Below, piece by piece: positions 45,577 through 54,004 of a stretch of 64,000 nucleotides of DNA. The DNA is from Centipeda infelix ATCC 43532 (GTDB lineage: Bacteria > Bacillota > Negativicutes > Selenomonadales > Selenomonadaceae): assembly GCF_000234095.1 (NCBI RefSeq), contig NZ_JH376800.1, forward strand, positions 139,502-203,501, read 5' to 3'. The first letter of the stretch is position 1. Every line of letters starts with the position of its first letter. Under the pieces are notes generated by a model that was given only the letters and a program-made list of their open reading frames with translations, was not told the DNA's origin and made no database searches. The position numbers were made by a program, and so were the translations under genes.

Positions 45577-45745
45577 TAGGAAAATCAATTGAGTGCTGAT
45601 AAATTCAGCACTGCTATCTTAAGCATATCTTTTTTGCTCGTATTGTGCCCTAGAATCCTCCATCATAGCCTTTGTTATGTGTTCGGTTTATCTCCTTGTT
45701 CGGACGAAAAATCTACGCCAATTGGTCGGATTTCATTTTATTAAT
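45577..45745. repeat. MITE-like element, copy B (within the 300-base gap after the CapK gene)
   Basis: GCTGATAAATTCAGCACTGC near the left end matches copy A at 38762 (ACTGATAAATTTAGCATCGC), and GTTCGGACGAAAAATCTACG with TTCATTTTATTA near the right end matches copy A's right part. About 60 bases in the middle (45648-45706) are absent from copy A. The right terminal inverted repeat has decayed. No gene is seen in the gap apart from a possible short leader ORF at 45772-45834. Confidence 0.5.
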
Positions 45746-45815
45746 AAACCATTAATTTATAAGAGGAGCGGATGCCTGAATATGACTATATTGCAAGAAT
45801 GCGAAGCAGGTTGCT

Positions 45816-47255
45816 ATGTTTGCTAGATTATTAAAAATAATCTCGGTGTATTTTGGTGCAAATCTTTTTGCAAAAGCCTTGAACTTTTTGTTTTTTGCAT
45901 GGTTGAGCCGGCTTCTTTCCATTGAGGAGATGGGGGAGTTTTCGTTGCTGAATATGGCGGTGACAATCCTATCGCTGTTGATGTTACTAGAGATGCCGAG
46001 TGGTTTCAATAGGTATTATCTCGATCAGGCGTTGGATGAACGGGAAGTTTTTGAGAACTCGATTATCAACTTCCTATTGGTTGTCAATGCCATACTTGTA
46101 GGGGGACTCATTGTTATATATGCAGTTTTCCCACAGATCTTCGTTGTTCTGCCGCAAGATGCATGGGCATTGGGCTTTGTCCTTCTTATACCATTTGGTA
46201 ATGCTGTCGTCAGCATTTACCAGACGAAGATGCGTCTCCTACAACGAGCAACAAATGTGGCTTGGGTTATGCTGGCACAGTCTCTTGGTTATATCGGCAC
46301 GTTTTTTCTGCTATGGCAATTGGGGTTCAGTAAACTGGCAGCTCTTATGGGGGCGTTTGTTGGTCAAAATGTGTTTATAGTTATACTCCGTTATAAAGAT
46401 TTCTGTACATGGAGACCAACGATTCGGTGGGAAAAAATTAGAGAGTGTGCACGGTTCTCTGTTTGGCTGATTCCATCAAGCTTAGGGGCATATTTTTCTC
46501 TTCTCTCCGGCAAATATTTTCTTGGTCGCGCGAATATGATTCGTGAGGTCGGTATTTACGAGGGAAACAACAAGGTTGCAAATACCTTTCAACTTGTGAT
46601 GGAGCCAATCTATATGGCTGTGTCGCCAATGTATTTCGCGCGCTATAAAGAGAATAGCTATCGCCATTTTTACTTACAAACTGTAGGTGGAATTGCCTTA
46701 TTAATGCTTATTGTTACTGTTGTGACAGGCTGTTTTGCTCGTGAGATTGTCTGGATTATTCTAGGCGAAAAGTACGTTGCTTATTACTACTATTTATATT
46801 TCTTCATGGGCATTGCGATATTTTCTTTTTTAGCGAGAATTGTAGCCGTCAATATACATTTAGCACAGAAAAGTCAATACGATACGATGATTGAGATGGT
46901 TAGTGGTCTTTTGAATTGCACCCTATCCTTTTTTGTGCTTATGGAATTGCATTGTGGTTTGACCGAACTTGTGCTAGTGATAACTGCATGTTACGGGGTG
47001 CGATTTATATTGTATCTTGTTGTTGCCAATCGTTGCTTTCCCAAAACTGCAGTGTCTGTTCTCTATGGGGGAGCCTTCATAGGTCTTGGTATTTTTGTAG
47101 GGATTGGCAATGAGAGACTTCAGATCTTAGATATTGGTTTTCGTGTCTTAGTCTGTATGCTTGAGTTGGCCGTCTTGCTGTTTGTTGCAAGCCGTGTTGG
47201 AAAAATTAATCTTCTAGATCTCTGGAAACGTAGATATGGTTGGAAAAAAATATGA
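45816..47255 (+). CDS. Wzx-type polysaccharide flippase (MOP superfamily), part B
   Basis: A 479-residue membrane protein with about 12-14 helices. FGANLFAKALNFLFFAWLSRLLSIEEMGEFSLL is the usual opening of the Polysacc_synt family (positions 11-44). It should translocate lipid-linked units built by the enzymes of part B. The ribosome binding site before ATG 45816 is weak. A 20-codon ORF at 45772-45834, preceded by GAGGAG, overlaps this start and ends 16 bases inside it, which could couple translation. Confidence 0.83.
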   Translation: MFARLLKIISVYFGANLFAKALNFLFFAWLSRLLSIEEMGEFSLLNMAVTILSLLMLLEMPSGFNRYYLDQALDEREVFENSIINFLLVVNAILVGGLIVIYAVFPQIFVVLPQDAWALGFVLLIPFGNAVVSIYQTKMRLLQRATNVAWVMLAQSLGYIGTFFLLWQLGFSKLAALMGAFVGQNVFIVILRYKDFCTWRPTIRWEKIRECARFSVWLIPSSLGAYFSLLSGKYFLGRANMIREVGIYEGNNKVANTFQLVMEPIYMAVSPMYFARYKENSYRHFYLQTVGGIALLMLIVTVVTGCFAREIVWIILGEKYVAYYYYLYFFMGIAIFSFLARIVAVNIHLAQKSQYDTMIEMVSGLLNCTLSFFVLMELHCGLTELVLVITACYGVRFILYLVVANRCFPKTAVSVLYGGAFIGLGIFVGIGNERLQILDIGFRVLVCMLELAVLLFVASRVGKINLLDLWKRRYGWKKI

Positions 47256-47267
47256 GGAGGAGAGGCG

Positions 47268-48398
47268 TTGTTATCCTTTGAACTTTATGATGACTTTGAC
47301 CAGTTAGAGGTACGAGAGACCTATGCTATGCTGGAACAAGAAGAATCACATCTTTTGAACACCTCCTATATTTGGGTTAAGACATGGTGGGAGACATTTC
47401 GTGAACAGGAGGGTATGGGGCGTGATAAGAAACTGCATATTATACGTGTTCTTCGTGACGATATACCTTGTGCAATGTTTTCATTGATTACATACAACAA
47501 AAATATCCCTCAAGCCATGGGGATGGTCTCGCTCACCATACTAGGTATTTGCGGCGATTCATGGGGAGCTACTTTTGAAGGTATATTAGGAAAGTTGAAC
47601 GTGGACGAAACCAGAGAACTAATGTCGTTCGTTCGCAGTACTATTTCATATGATCAGTTACAGTTTTCCCATATTCCAGTGGACTCACCATTGATGCAGG
47701 TCATATCACATCGCATACTCTTATCGGCATGTCCAATGACTTTGTTGGGAGAATATCGTGACTACGATCATTTTGTGAAGGACTGTTATTCCAAAAAACT
47801 GCGGCAAAATATTCGCACAGGAAATAACCATGCTACAAAAAATGGGCATAGACTGACATCACGAGTTGTGCCGTTATCAGAAGTCAATTTTGCAGATATA
47901 AAACGATTGTCTGTATCGAAATTAGCGAGTGGAAAACATTCCATTTATCTTGAAGATGATAAAGAGAAGTTTGTTAAACGCCTGCTGAAGGTGCACGCAG
48001 GAAACGTTGTGATGGTAGAGTGTGATGGAAAGCCTGTAGCTTATCGCTTGAATTTTTTTGTTGGGAAGAAAAAGTATTGTTTTGATGCTTCGTATGACAG
48101 AAGCTATGATCGCTATGAAATTGGAATTCAGTCACTTGCTGCAAGCATACATGAAAGCTTTGAGAATATGTGCTCGTGGCATTGTGAAGGAACAGGAATT
48201 GATAGTTATAAGTTGAAGTTTCTAAAACGAGCTGCTCCAATATATATATTGACGGAAGCGGGGGATTCCTTAAAAGGCCGCCTAATGTTTTCCTTCAAAT
48301 TGTCTCGTTTGAAAAAACTGGAAACAGTCTTCAAAAAAGAGGTTGCTGAGATGGAAAAGAAGTACTCACTACAGTTGATATCAAGCTGTAGTGAGTAG
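47268..48398 (+). CDS. GNAT/FemAB-type acetyltransferase-like protein (BcsL/CelD family)
   Basis: A 376-residue soluble protein with two GNAT-like halves, resembling FemAB-type or CelD-like proteins of exopolysaccharide loci. The second half shows FVKDCYSKKLRQNIRTGNN, KLASGKHSIYLEDDKEKF and VAYRLNFFVGKKKYCFDASYDRSYDRYEIG, the segment that binds acyl-CoA or aminoacyl substrates in the family. Likely adds an acyl group to an amino sugar, but this is inference. TTG 47268 follows GGAGGAGAGG. Confidence 0.7.
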   Translation: MLSFELYDDFDQLEVRETYAMLEQEESHLLNTSYIWVKTWWETFREQEGMGRDKKLHIIRVLRDDIPCAMFSLITYNKNIPQAMGMVSLTILGICGDSWGATFEGILGKLNVDETRELMSFVRSTISYDQLQFSHIPVDSPLMQVISHRILLSACPMTLLGEYRDYDHFVKDCYSKKLRQNIRTGNNHATKNGHRLTSRVVPLSEVNFADIKRLSVSKLASGKHSIYLEDDKEKFVKRLLKVHAGNVVMVECDGKPVAYRLNFFVGKKKYCFDASYDRSYDRYEIGIQSLAASIHESFENMCSWHCEGTGIDSYKLKFLKRAAPIYILTEAGDSLKGRLMFSFKLSRLKKLETVFKKEVAEMEKKYSLQLISSCSE

Positions 48399-48441
48399 AT
48401 TAAGAGAAGCAGAGACAAAATGAAAGAGAGCTCCGTGTTTT

Positions 48442-49392
48442 ATGAGAAAATGTCATATAGGTCCTCTTCCGCCTCCACTTGGTGGTATATCTGTGTATCT
48501 ATATCGTCTGAAACACCTAAAACCCAATGATCGATATATAAACAGTAATACATTGGGGAAAATTGGCTTTTTAAGATTATTATGCCAAAAAAAGGAAGAA
48601 CTCGTTCTTCATGGATATAACATGAAGAAACTTACTGCGTTGTATTTTGCGTCACTCTTTTTGGGGCTTAAATATACCGTTGTGCTGCATGGGGAGGGGG
48701 TATTTCAAAGAAAAAATGTAATTTCATGGTATCTCTTGCGCAAATCGTTACAAAGAGCGCAGTCAATTCAATTCGTGAATCAAAAATTAAAAGAGAGAAT
48801 GGGGGAGATGTTTCCAGAGCTCCTGTCGTGCTCTTGTGTTCAGAGCCCATTTTTACCGCCTCCTCTTGAGGATGAACCTGCTATCCTTGGCACCTATCCA
48901 AAAGAACTGCATCATTTCATAACGAATAGCTCACCACTCTTGGTTGCAAATGCTTTCAAGATTGTTTTCTGGAACGATGGAACTGAGTTATACGGTTTGG
49001 ATATGTGCGTGGAACTCGTTCACAGACTCAAATCGCAATATCCACAGATTGGGTTGGTCTTTGCCTTGGCTGATGATAGCAGTGAGCCGGACTATTTTGC
49101 CAAGATCAAAGAACGGATTTTAACAGATAAACTCAATGAACATATTTACTTTATGACGGGGCAACGGGAGCTATGGCCGCTGTTTCGGAAAGCGGATTTA
49201 ATGGTGCGTCCGACATGCACGGATGGGGATGCCCTCAGTATTCGTGAAGCTCTATATTTTCATGTGCCTGCTCTGGCCAGTGATGTTGTTCCTCGTCCAG
49301 ATGGTACGATCGTTTTCAATAACCGCGATATGGATAATTTTTATGAAAAGGCGAGCGAGATATTGAGTCGCAAGGATTTTCCACCATTGTGA
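48442..49392 (+). CDS. Glycosyltransferase, family 4-like
   Basis: A 316-residue protein, short for GT-B. It starts HIGPLPPPLGGISVYL, a loop seen in the N-terminal GT4 domain, and has LHGEGVF. The C-terminal part has YFMTGQRELWPLFRKADLMVRP and DGDALSIREALYFHVPALASD, with the two conserved glutamate-region signals. The usual GRxxxxKG segment is reduced (LVANAFKIVFWNDGTELYGLD). AT-rich codon use. GAGAG lies upstream of ATG 48442. Confidence 0.75.
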   Translation: MRKCHIGPLPPPLGGISVYLYRLKHLKPNDRYINSNTLGKIGFLRLLCQKKEELVLHGYNMKKLTALYFASLFLGLKYTVVLHGEGVFQRKNVISWYLLRKSLQRAQSIQFVNQKLKERMGEMFPELLSCSCVQSPFLPPPLEDEPAILGTYPKELHHFITNSSPLLVANAFKIVFWNDGTELYGLDMCVELVHRLKSQYPQIGLVFALADDSSEPDYFAKIKERILTDKLNEHIYFMTGQRELWPLFRKADLMVRPTCTDGDALSIREALYFHVPALASDVVPRPDGTIVFNNRDMDNFYEKASEILSRKDFPPL

Positions 49393-49417
49393 CAGAATCT
49401 GTGAGGGATTTTAAGAT

Positions 49418-50590
49418 ATGGAAAAATGTCTGTACTATAACGATCATCAAACTGCAGCAACACTGATGATTGATGATCTTTCTTTTGTATCCATCACACA
49501 GAATGGGAAAATCACCCCACAAACGGATTGGGGGGGGGGATTATCAGGAGCAGGGAGTCTCTATCAGTATATCGCGGATACTTTTCTGACATGGTTTCCG
49601 GAAACGCGAGGGACATTCTTTTTTCCAATAGCGGATCATGCGTTCATGAACCCATATGCAAATTATGATCTTGATTACAATCGTGATCTTGTTGCTCAAC
49701 GGCAGTTTATGGAAACCTGCAGCAATTTTTTTGAAATTGCCTATCATGGCACATCACATGGTCGTTATCGGTATCCCGAAAGGTGTGGACTGGTTGACAA
49801 CTGGGAGCAAGAATTTTCGTATTTGACCATGGAGGATGTTGCGTGTATTCGTACACGCATCAATCAAGCCGAAAAGTGTTACGGGATACATATGACCGGT
49901 GGTAAATACCCCGGGTATGAGAAAAATGAATTTGCGTCTGAAATCGTCGAGGCTCTTGGGTTTCGCTGGTGGGCGGCAGATTCTGATATGATTGATCGAA
50001 AGTGTGGCAAAAATCGACATACATACTATAATGGTGAAAAGGTTCTTTTGCTGCCGACGAATATTTCGGGAAGTACATTTTTACGAAATATCTCGGGTAG
50101 CAGTGTGCGTTCTTGGAAAGCCTTCGTAAAGAAAAAATTTCCTCTTTTGCGTTTCGTTTTCGGTTTGTATAAGGATTTGCGGGCAGAAGAGTATATTACA
50201 TATCTCTACGAAAATCGTCTGATTCTTTCTGTGCAGGAACATTTCATGAACTTGCGCACAGATGGAAAGCGTCAAAATCCTAATATATATGACGATGTGG
50301 CTTCAGTTGCTAGAATATATGCTTTGCTCAGAGGGATGGATGTTTGGCATACAACATGTGGAGAACTTGCCCATTACCTTGAGAGCTACGACCACTCCCG
50401 ATTGGTACAAGAAAAAGACGGCATCTGGAATTTGTCGTATTATGGATCTTGGGATGAGATGCTTTTGACCGTGTGTTCCACACATTCCTCTTTGCGGAAT
50501 CATGATAGCGGCGAAATTGTTCATGGTGTATACCGCTTGGGTAAATGGGTTTTTAATCGGATTCAGCCAGGTATGTATGAAGAGTTATAG
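49418..50590 (+). CDS. Polysaccharide deacetylase-like protein with a G10 tract
   Basis: A 390-residue protein with a NodB-like core: the Asp pair in TLMIDDLSFV (about 14-23) and the zinc His pair in AYHGTSHG (His-x3-His, about 109-116), followed by GGKYPGYEK and FRWWAADSD. It has no signal peptide, so it may act in the cytoplasm on lipid-linked or nucleotide sugars. Codons for TDWGGGLSG contain ten consecutive G; any +1/-1 change would truncate the protein within 50 residues. As sequenced the gene is ON. ATG 49418 is used without a strong ribosome binding site (GAGGGATT). Confidence 0.7.
   Translation: MEKCLYYNDHQTAATLMIDDLSFVSITQNGKITPQTDWGGGLSGAGSLYQYIADTFLTWFPETRGTFFFPIADHAFMNPYANYDLDYNRDLVAQRQFMETCSNFFEIAYHGTSHGRYRYPERCGLVDNWEQEFSYLTMEDVACIRTRINQAEKCYGIHMTGGKYPGYEKNEFASEIVEALGFRWWAADSDMIDRKCGKNRHTYYNGEKVLLLPTNISGSTFLRNISGSSVRSWKAFVKKKFPLLRFVFGLYKDLRAEEYITYLYENRLILSVQEHFMNLRTDGKRQNPNIYDDVASVARIYALLRGMDVWHTTCGELAHYLESYDHSRLVQEKDGIWNLSYYGSWDEMLLTVCSTHSSLRNHDSGEIVHGVYRLGKWVFNRIQPGMYEEL
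49530..49539. repeat. Ten-base G homopolymer, possible phase-variation site
   Basis: TTGG followed by an uninterrupted run totalling ten G (49530-49539) and then ATTATC lies inside the deacetylase-like gene, 112 bases after its start. Poly-G runs of this length are unusual in coding DNA of this composition and are a hallmark of slipped-strand switching in other bacteria. Confidence 0.6.
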
Positions 50591-50648
50591 ACTGATGCTT
50601 TTCGTATGACGATCTCAGAGATTGAAATGGTGTGAGGGAGGATTGTAG

Positions 50649-52865
50649 ATGGGGGACTATTGGAATAAGATCCGAAGGCTTCCTTTGGATGAAGTCCTGC
50701 GTCGAGGTTCTCGCATGATACAACGCAGATCTTTGAGCAAATTCAATAAATGGCGGGCTGGATTTCAATCGACCTATGCTGTACGTGAGGATTTTCGCGT
50801 TGAGATGCCGAACAATTTTTCCTGTACTCTTTTTGAGGAAAACGGGACGCAAGTATTTGCGCTGGCAAATCTTTTTCGAGTGCATAAATTTGATCTTCTT
50901 GGCAGTGGTTGGCGCAGAGTCTATTATGGCATGACCGCTCTCGGTGTCGAAGGAAATGTGTACCCGTCGAGCGAAGCTGTCATCGTTGATCGTGCCGGGG
51001 ACTGGCTTTCGGGGAAGATTCCGTCTGTCAACCTCCGTTATGCAAAAAAAGTGTGGACGCTGATCGATGCGGACTATGAGCCGATTCCTTGGCAGATGGA
51101 TTTTAAGTCCGGCTACACATGGTCGGCGAAGACTTGGTATACAGAGATTGCCTACGGATATTTGCCGGGCGTTGATGTGAAGGTACCATGGGAGCTCGCC
51201 CGTATGCACCATTTGCCGATGCTTGCACGGGCTTTTCGCATTGCGGAGGCGTCGGAACGTGATGTGTATATGCGTGAATTTCGCAATGAAATATTGGATT
51301 TTATAGCAGTGAATCCCCCGCAGTTCGGTGTAAACTGGCATTGCACGATGGATGTGGGGATCCGCGTTGCCAACTGGCTCGTTGCCTATGATCTTTTCAA
51401 GACATTCGGGGCTACATTTGATGACGATTTTGAGCGTGTTCTTGCAGCATCTGTCTATGACCACGGCAGACATATCATTCGTAATCTGGAATATAGCCCG
51501 GAGCTGCGTTCCAATCATTACCTTTCAGATATTGCAGGGCTTTTGTTTGCGGCGCTTCATCTGCCAGCCTCCGATGAGACGGATGTTTGGCTTGCTTTTG
51601 CACTCCAAGAGCTTGTCTCGGAGATGGCGCACGAATTTCATGAGGATGGCAGCAATTTTGAGGGGTCAACCAGTTATCATCGCCTCTCAACGGAGCTGAT
51701 GCTGTATAGTGCTCTCTTTGCTGTGCAGATGGATCAGGTACGACGCAATCGAGTGAAGGCTTATAAGTGTTCTCTTCATCATGTGCAACCCTCGCTAAAG
51801 CCATTAGAGAAGCAATCTTTCGATCTGGATTGTGATGAGGTTTTTCCCACATGGTTTTGGGAGCGATTGGCAAAGGCTCTGCGGTTCACCTCTGATCTCC
51901 TCTATGAGGATGGGACGATTCCGCAGGTCGGGGATAATGACAGCGGTCGGTTTTTGAAACTGAACCCTGTCTATGATGTGCTGAGTGAGCAGGAAGCAGT
52001 CACAAAATATATGAATCTCAAATGTTTTCCTGCTGGCGAAAATCGTTTATACTATGACGAGAATATCTTGAATCACGAGCATCTGAACGAGGCATATCAT
52101 GTTTTGTGTGGCCTTGGCAATAATTCGCCGATCAATTTTGAAATGGCATTCCTTCGATCTCTGGCAGAAAAAATACCCGCAGTTTGCCTTGCGGATAATA
52201 TGTTGTCATCCGATGATGCTGTGTGTGTGAAAGATTTTGTTGATACATTGCCTATGGTAGACCTTGATATGCAGGAATATCATTTTCCAAAGCCGAAGGA
52301 GGTGGTTTCGGCTTTACGTTGTTATTCATATGAGGGGATGGGGCTATATATCTTCAAATCTCCCCATCTTTATATGACCGTGCGTTGTGGTGAGATTGGT
52401 CAGAACGGAAATGGCGGGCATACGCATAACGACCAGTTCTCCATTACTCTTCGGATTGACGGGAAGGATATTATTGTCGATCCTGGTACGTATCTCTATA
52501 CACCTCTGCCCGAGCGGCGCAATGAATTTCGCTCAACGACGGCACATTTCACCGTACAGAAAGATGGTGCAGAGCAGAATCTATGGAATCCAGGACGTGC
52601 AGGACTTTTCTCTATGGCATGCGAGCAAACTCTTGCGAAAGTCCTGCTGCTGACACAAAATGCTATTGTTATGGAGCACAGCGGCTTTGGAGATAAGGTT
52701 TATCGCGTGGTAGAAATCTTGGAGGATGAGGTGTGGATACGAGATTATGGAGGAAATATTACAAGATGGATGTCGAAAGAGTTTTTTCCAATGGCTATGG
52801 AAAATTGTGCATATCTGCTTTATGAAAGGTGTAACCAACAGGGGGAATGGAATATAGATTTTTGA
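50649..52865 (+). CDS. Heparinase II/III family protein (polysaccharide lyase-like)
   Basis: A 738-residue protein with an N-terminal all-alpha toroid domain (about 60-420) and a C-terminal beta-sandwich (Hepar_II_III). The hallmark stretch is GGHTHNDQFSITL with VDPGTYLYTPLPERRNEFRST; NWHCTMDVGIRVANW and RSNHYLSDIAGL are active-site regions. Such enzymes cleave uronic-acid-containing glycans by beta-elimination. No signal peptide is evident, as in the WbpK-less EPS loci where heparinase-like proteins accompany a bi-domain oxidoreductase. It may trim or edit the uronic-acid polymer. GGGAGGATTG precedes ATG 50649. Confidence 0.83.
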   Translation: MGDYWNKIRRLPLDEVLRRGSRMIQRRSLSKFNKWRAGFQSTYAVREDFRVEMPNNFSCTLFEENGTQVFALANLFRVHKFDLLGSGWRRVYYGMTALGVEGNVYPSSEAVIVDRAGDWLSGKIPSVNLRYAKKVWTLIDADYEPIPWQMDFKSGYTWSAKTWYTEIAYGYLPGVDVKVPWELARMHHLPMLARAFRIAEASERDVYMREFRNEILDFIAVNPPQFGVNWHCTMDVGIRVANWLVAYDLFKTFGATFDDDFERVLAASVYDHGRHIIRNLEYSPELRSNHYLSDIAGLLFAALHLPASDETDVWLAFALQELVSEMAHEFHEDGSNFEGSTSYHRLSTELMLYSALFAVQMDQVRRNRVKAYKCSLHHVQPSLKPLEKQSFDLDCDEVFPTWFWERLAKALRFTSDLLYEDGTIPQVGDNDSGRFLKLNPVYDVLSEQEAVTKYMNLKCFPAGENRLYYDENILNHEHLNEAYHVLCGLGNNSPINFEMAFLRSLAEKIPAVCLADNMLSSDDAVCVKDFVDTLPMVDLDMQEYHFPKPKEVVSALRCYSYEGMGLYIFKSPHLYMTVRCGEIGQNGNGGHTHNDQFSITLRIDGKDIIVDPGTYLYTPLPERRNEFRSTTAHFTVQKDGAEQNLWNPGRAGLFSMACEQTLAKVLLLTQNAIVMEHSGFGDKVYRVVEILEDEVWIRDYGGNITRWMSKEFFPMAMENCAYLLYERCNQQGEWNIDF

Positions 52866-52908
52866 TAGGATTACAGATAGTCTTTATGATATGGGGAGTG
52901 GAGACATT

Positions 52909-53883
52909 ATGAACTACCGTACTATTATATTTCCAAATAACAGTCTTTTCCTCGTCACAGGCGGGGCGGGTTTTATCGGCTCGAATCTGACTGAGGATCT
53001 GCTCTCGATGGGGCACAGGGTCCGCGTGTTGGATAATCTGTCGACGGGATATGCGAAGAATATCGCGGGATTTCGGGATCATCCGAAGTTTGAGTTTGTC
53101 GAAGGGGATATACGTGACGCGGCACTCTGCCATCGCGTCTGTGAGGGCGTGGACTATGTGCTGCATCAGGCGGCGGCGGTGAGTGTGCCGGAGAGTATTG
53201 AGCAGCCGGTGGAGTACACGCTGACGAATATTGTTGGCACGGTCAACATGATGGAGGCGGCGGCGAAAAACGGGGTGAAGAAGTTCACCTATGCGTCGAG
53301 TGCTGCGGTCTACGGCGATGACGAGACGATGCCGAAACGGGAGGAGATTGTCGGCAATCGGCTTTCAACGTATGCGGTGACGAAGTTTGTAGATGAGGAG
53401 TATGCTTATCAGTATACGATGCACTACGGGCTGGACTGCTATGGGGTGCGGTATTTCAATGTGTACGGTCGGCGGCAGGATCCGAATGGCGCATATGCGG
53501 CGGTGATTCCAAAGTTCATTGAGTGCCTCCTGCGTGATGAGCCGCCGACAATCAACGGCGATGGGGAGCAGTCGCGTGACTTCGTCTATGTGGAGGATGT
53601 CGTGCAGGCGAATCTCCTTGCGTGCGTCGCGCCGCATGAGGTGGCAGGGCAGGCGTACAACGTCGCGGCGGGCAAGCGTTCAAGTCTCAATGAGATGTAT
53701 GCGGTGCTCAGTGCACTGCTCGAGAAGGACTTGAAGCCGATCTTTGGACCTGAGCGCAAGGGCGATATCCGCCACAGCGGGGCGGACATCTCTAAGATCC
53801 GAAAAAATCTCGGCTATGCGCCGGAGTATGATTTCGAGAAGGGGATCAAAGAGGCGATCCAGTGGTATAAAGAGAATCTGTAG
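52909..53883 (+). CDS. UDP-N-acetylglucosamine 4-epimerase-type protein (WbpP-like)
   Basis: A 324-residue extended SDR. FLVTGGAGFIGSNL binds NAD; SSAAVYGDDETMPKREE and the Tyr-x3-Lys in STYAVTKFVDE give the active site; NVYGRRQDPNGAYAAVIPKF and GDGEQSRDFVYVEDVVQANL closely follow WbpP/Gne group 3 epimerases. It likely interconverts UDP-GlcNAc and UDP-GalNAc (or the uronic forms). ATG 52909 has GGAGTGGAG upstream and is preferred over ATG 52891. GC-richer than the genes before it, and last gene of the locus. Confidence 0.82.
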   Translation: MNYRTIIFPNNSLFLVTGGAGFIGSNLTEDLLSMGHRVRVLDNLSTGYAKNIAGFRDHPKFEFVEGDIRDAALCHRVCEGVDYVLHQAAAVSVPESIEQPVEYTLTNIVGTVNMMEAAAKNGVKKFTYASSAAVYGDDETMPKREEIVGNRLSTYAVTKFVDEEYAYQYTMHYGLDCYGVRYFNVYGRRQDPNGAYAAVIPKFIECLLRDEPPTINGDGEQSRDFVYVEDVVQANLLACVAPHEVAGQAYNVAAGKRSSLNEMYAVLSALLEKDLKPIFGPERKGDIRHSGADISKIRKNLGYAPEYDFEKGIKEAIQWYKENL

Positions 53884-53890
53884 GAATAAA

Positions 53891-53940
53891 AAGGCGGTAT
53901 AGTATTCCGTGAAGATGTGGAATACGGTACTGCCTTTTTT
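53891..53940 (+). terminator. Rho-independent terminator at the end of the polysaccharide locus
   Basis: AAGGCGGTATAGTATTCC (53891-53908) pairs with GGAATACGGTACTGCCTT (53919-53936) around a 10-base loop, and a T run follows to 53940. It directly follows the epimerase stop, so it closes part B. Confidence 0.85.
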
Positions 53941-54004
53941 GATTGTTTTTGAAGGGGGGGTATTTCGTAGGGAGAATATATAAATAAAGCGTAGGGGAGA
54001 GTGG

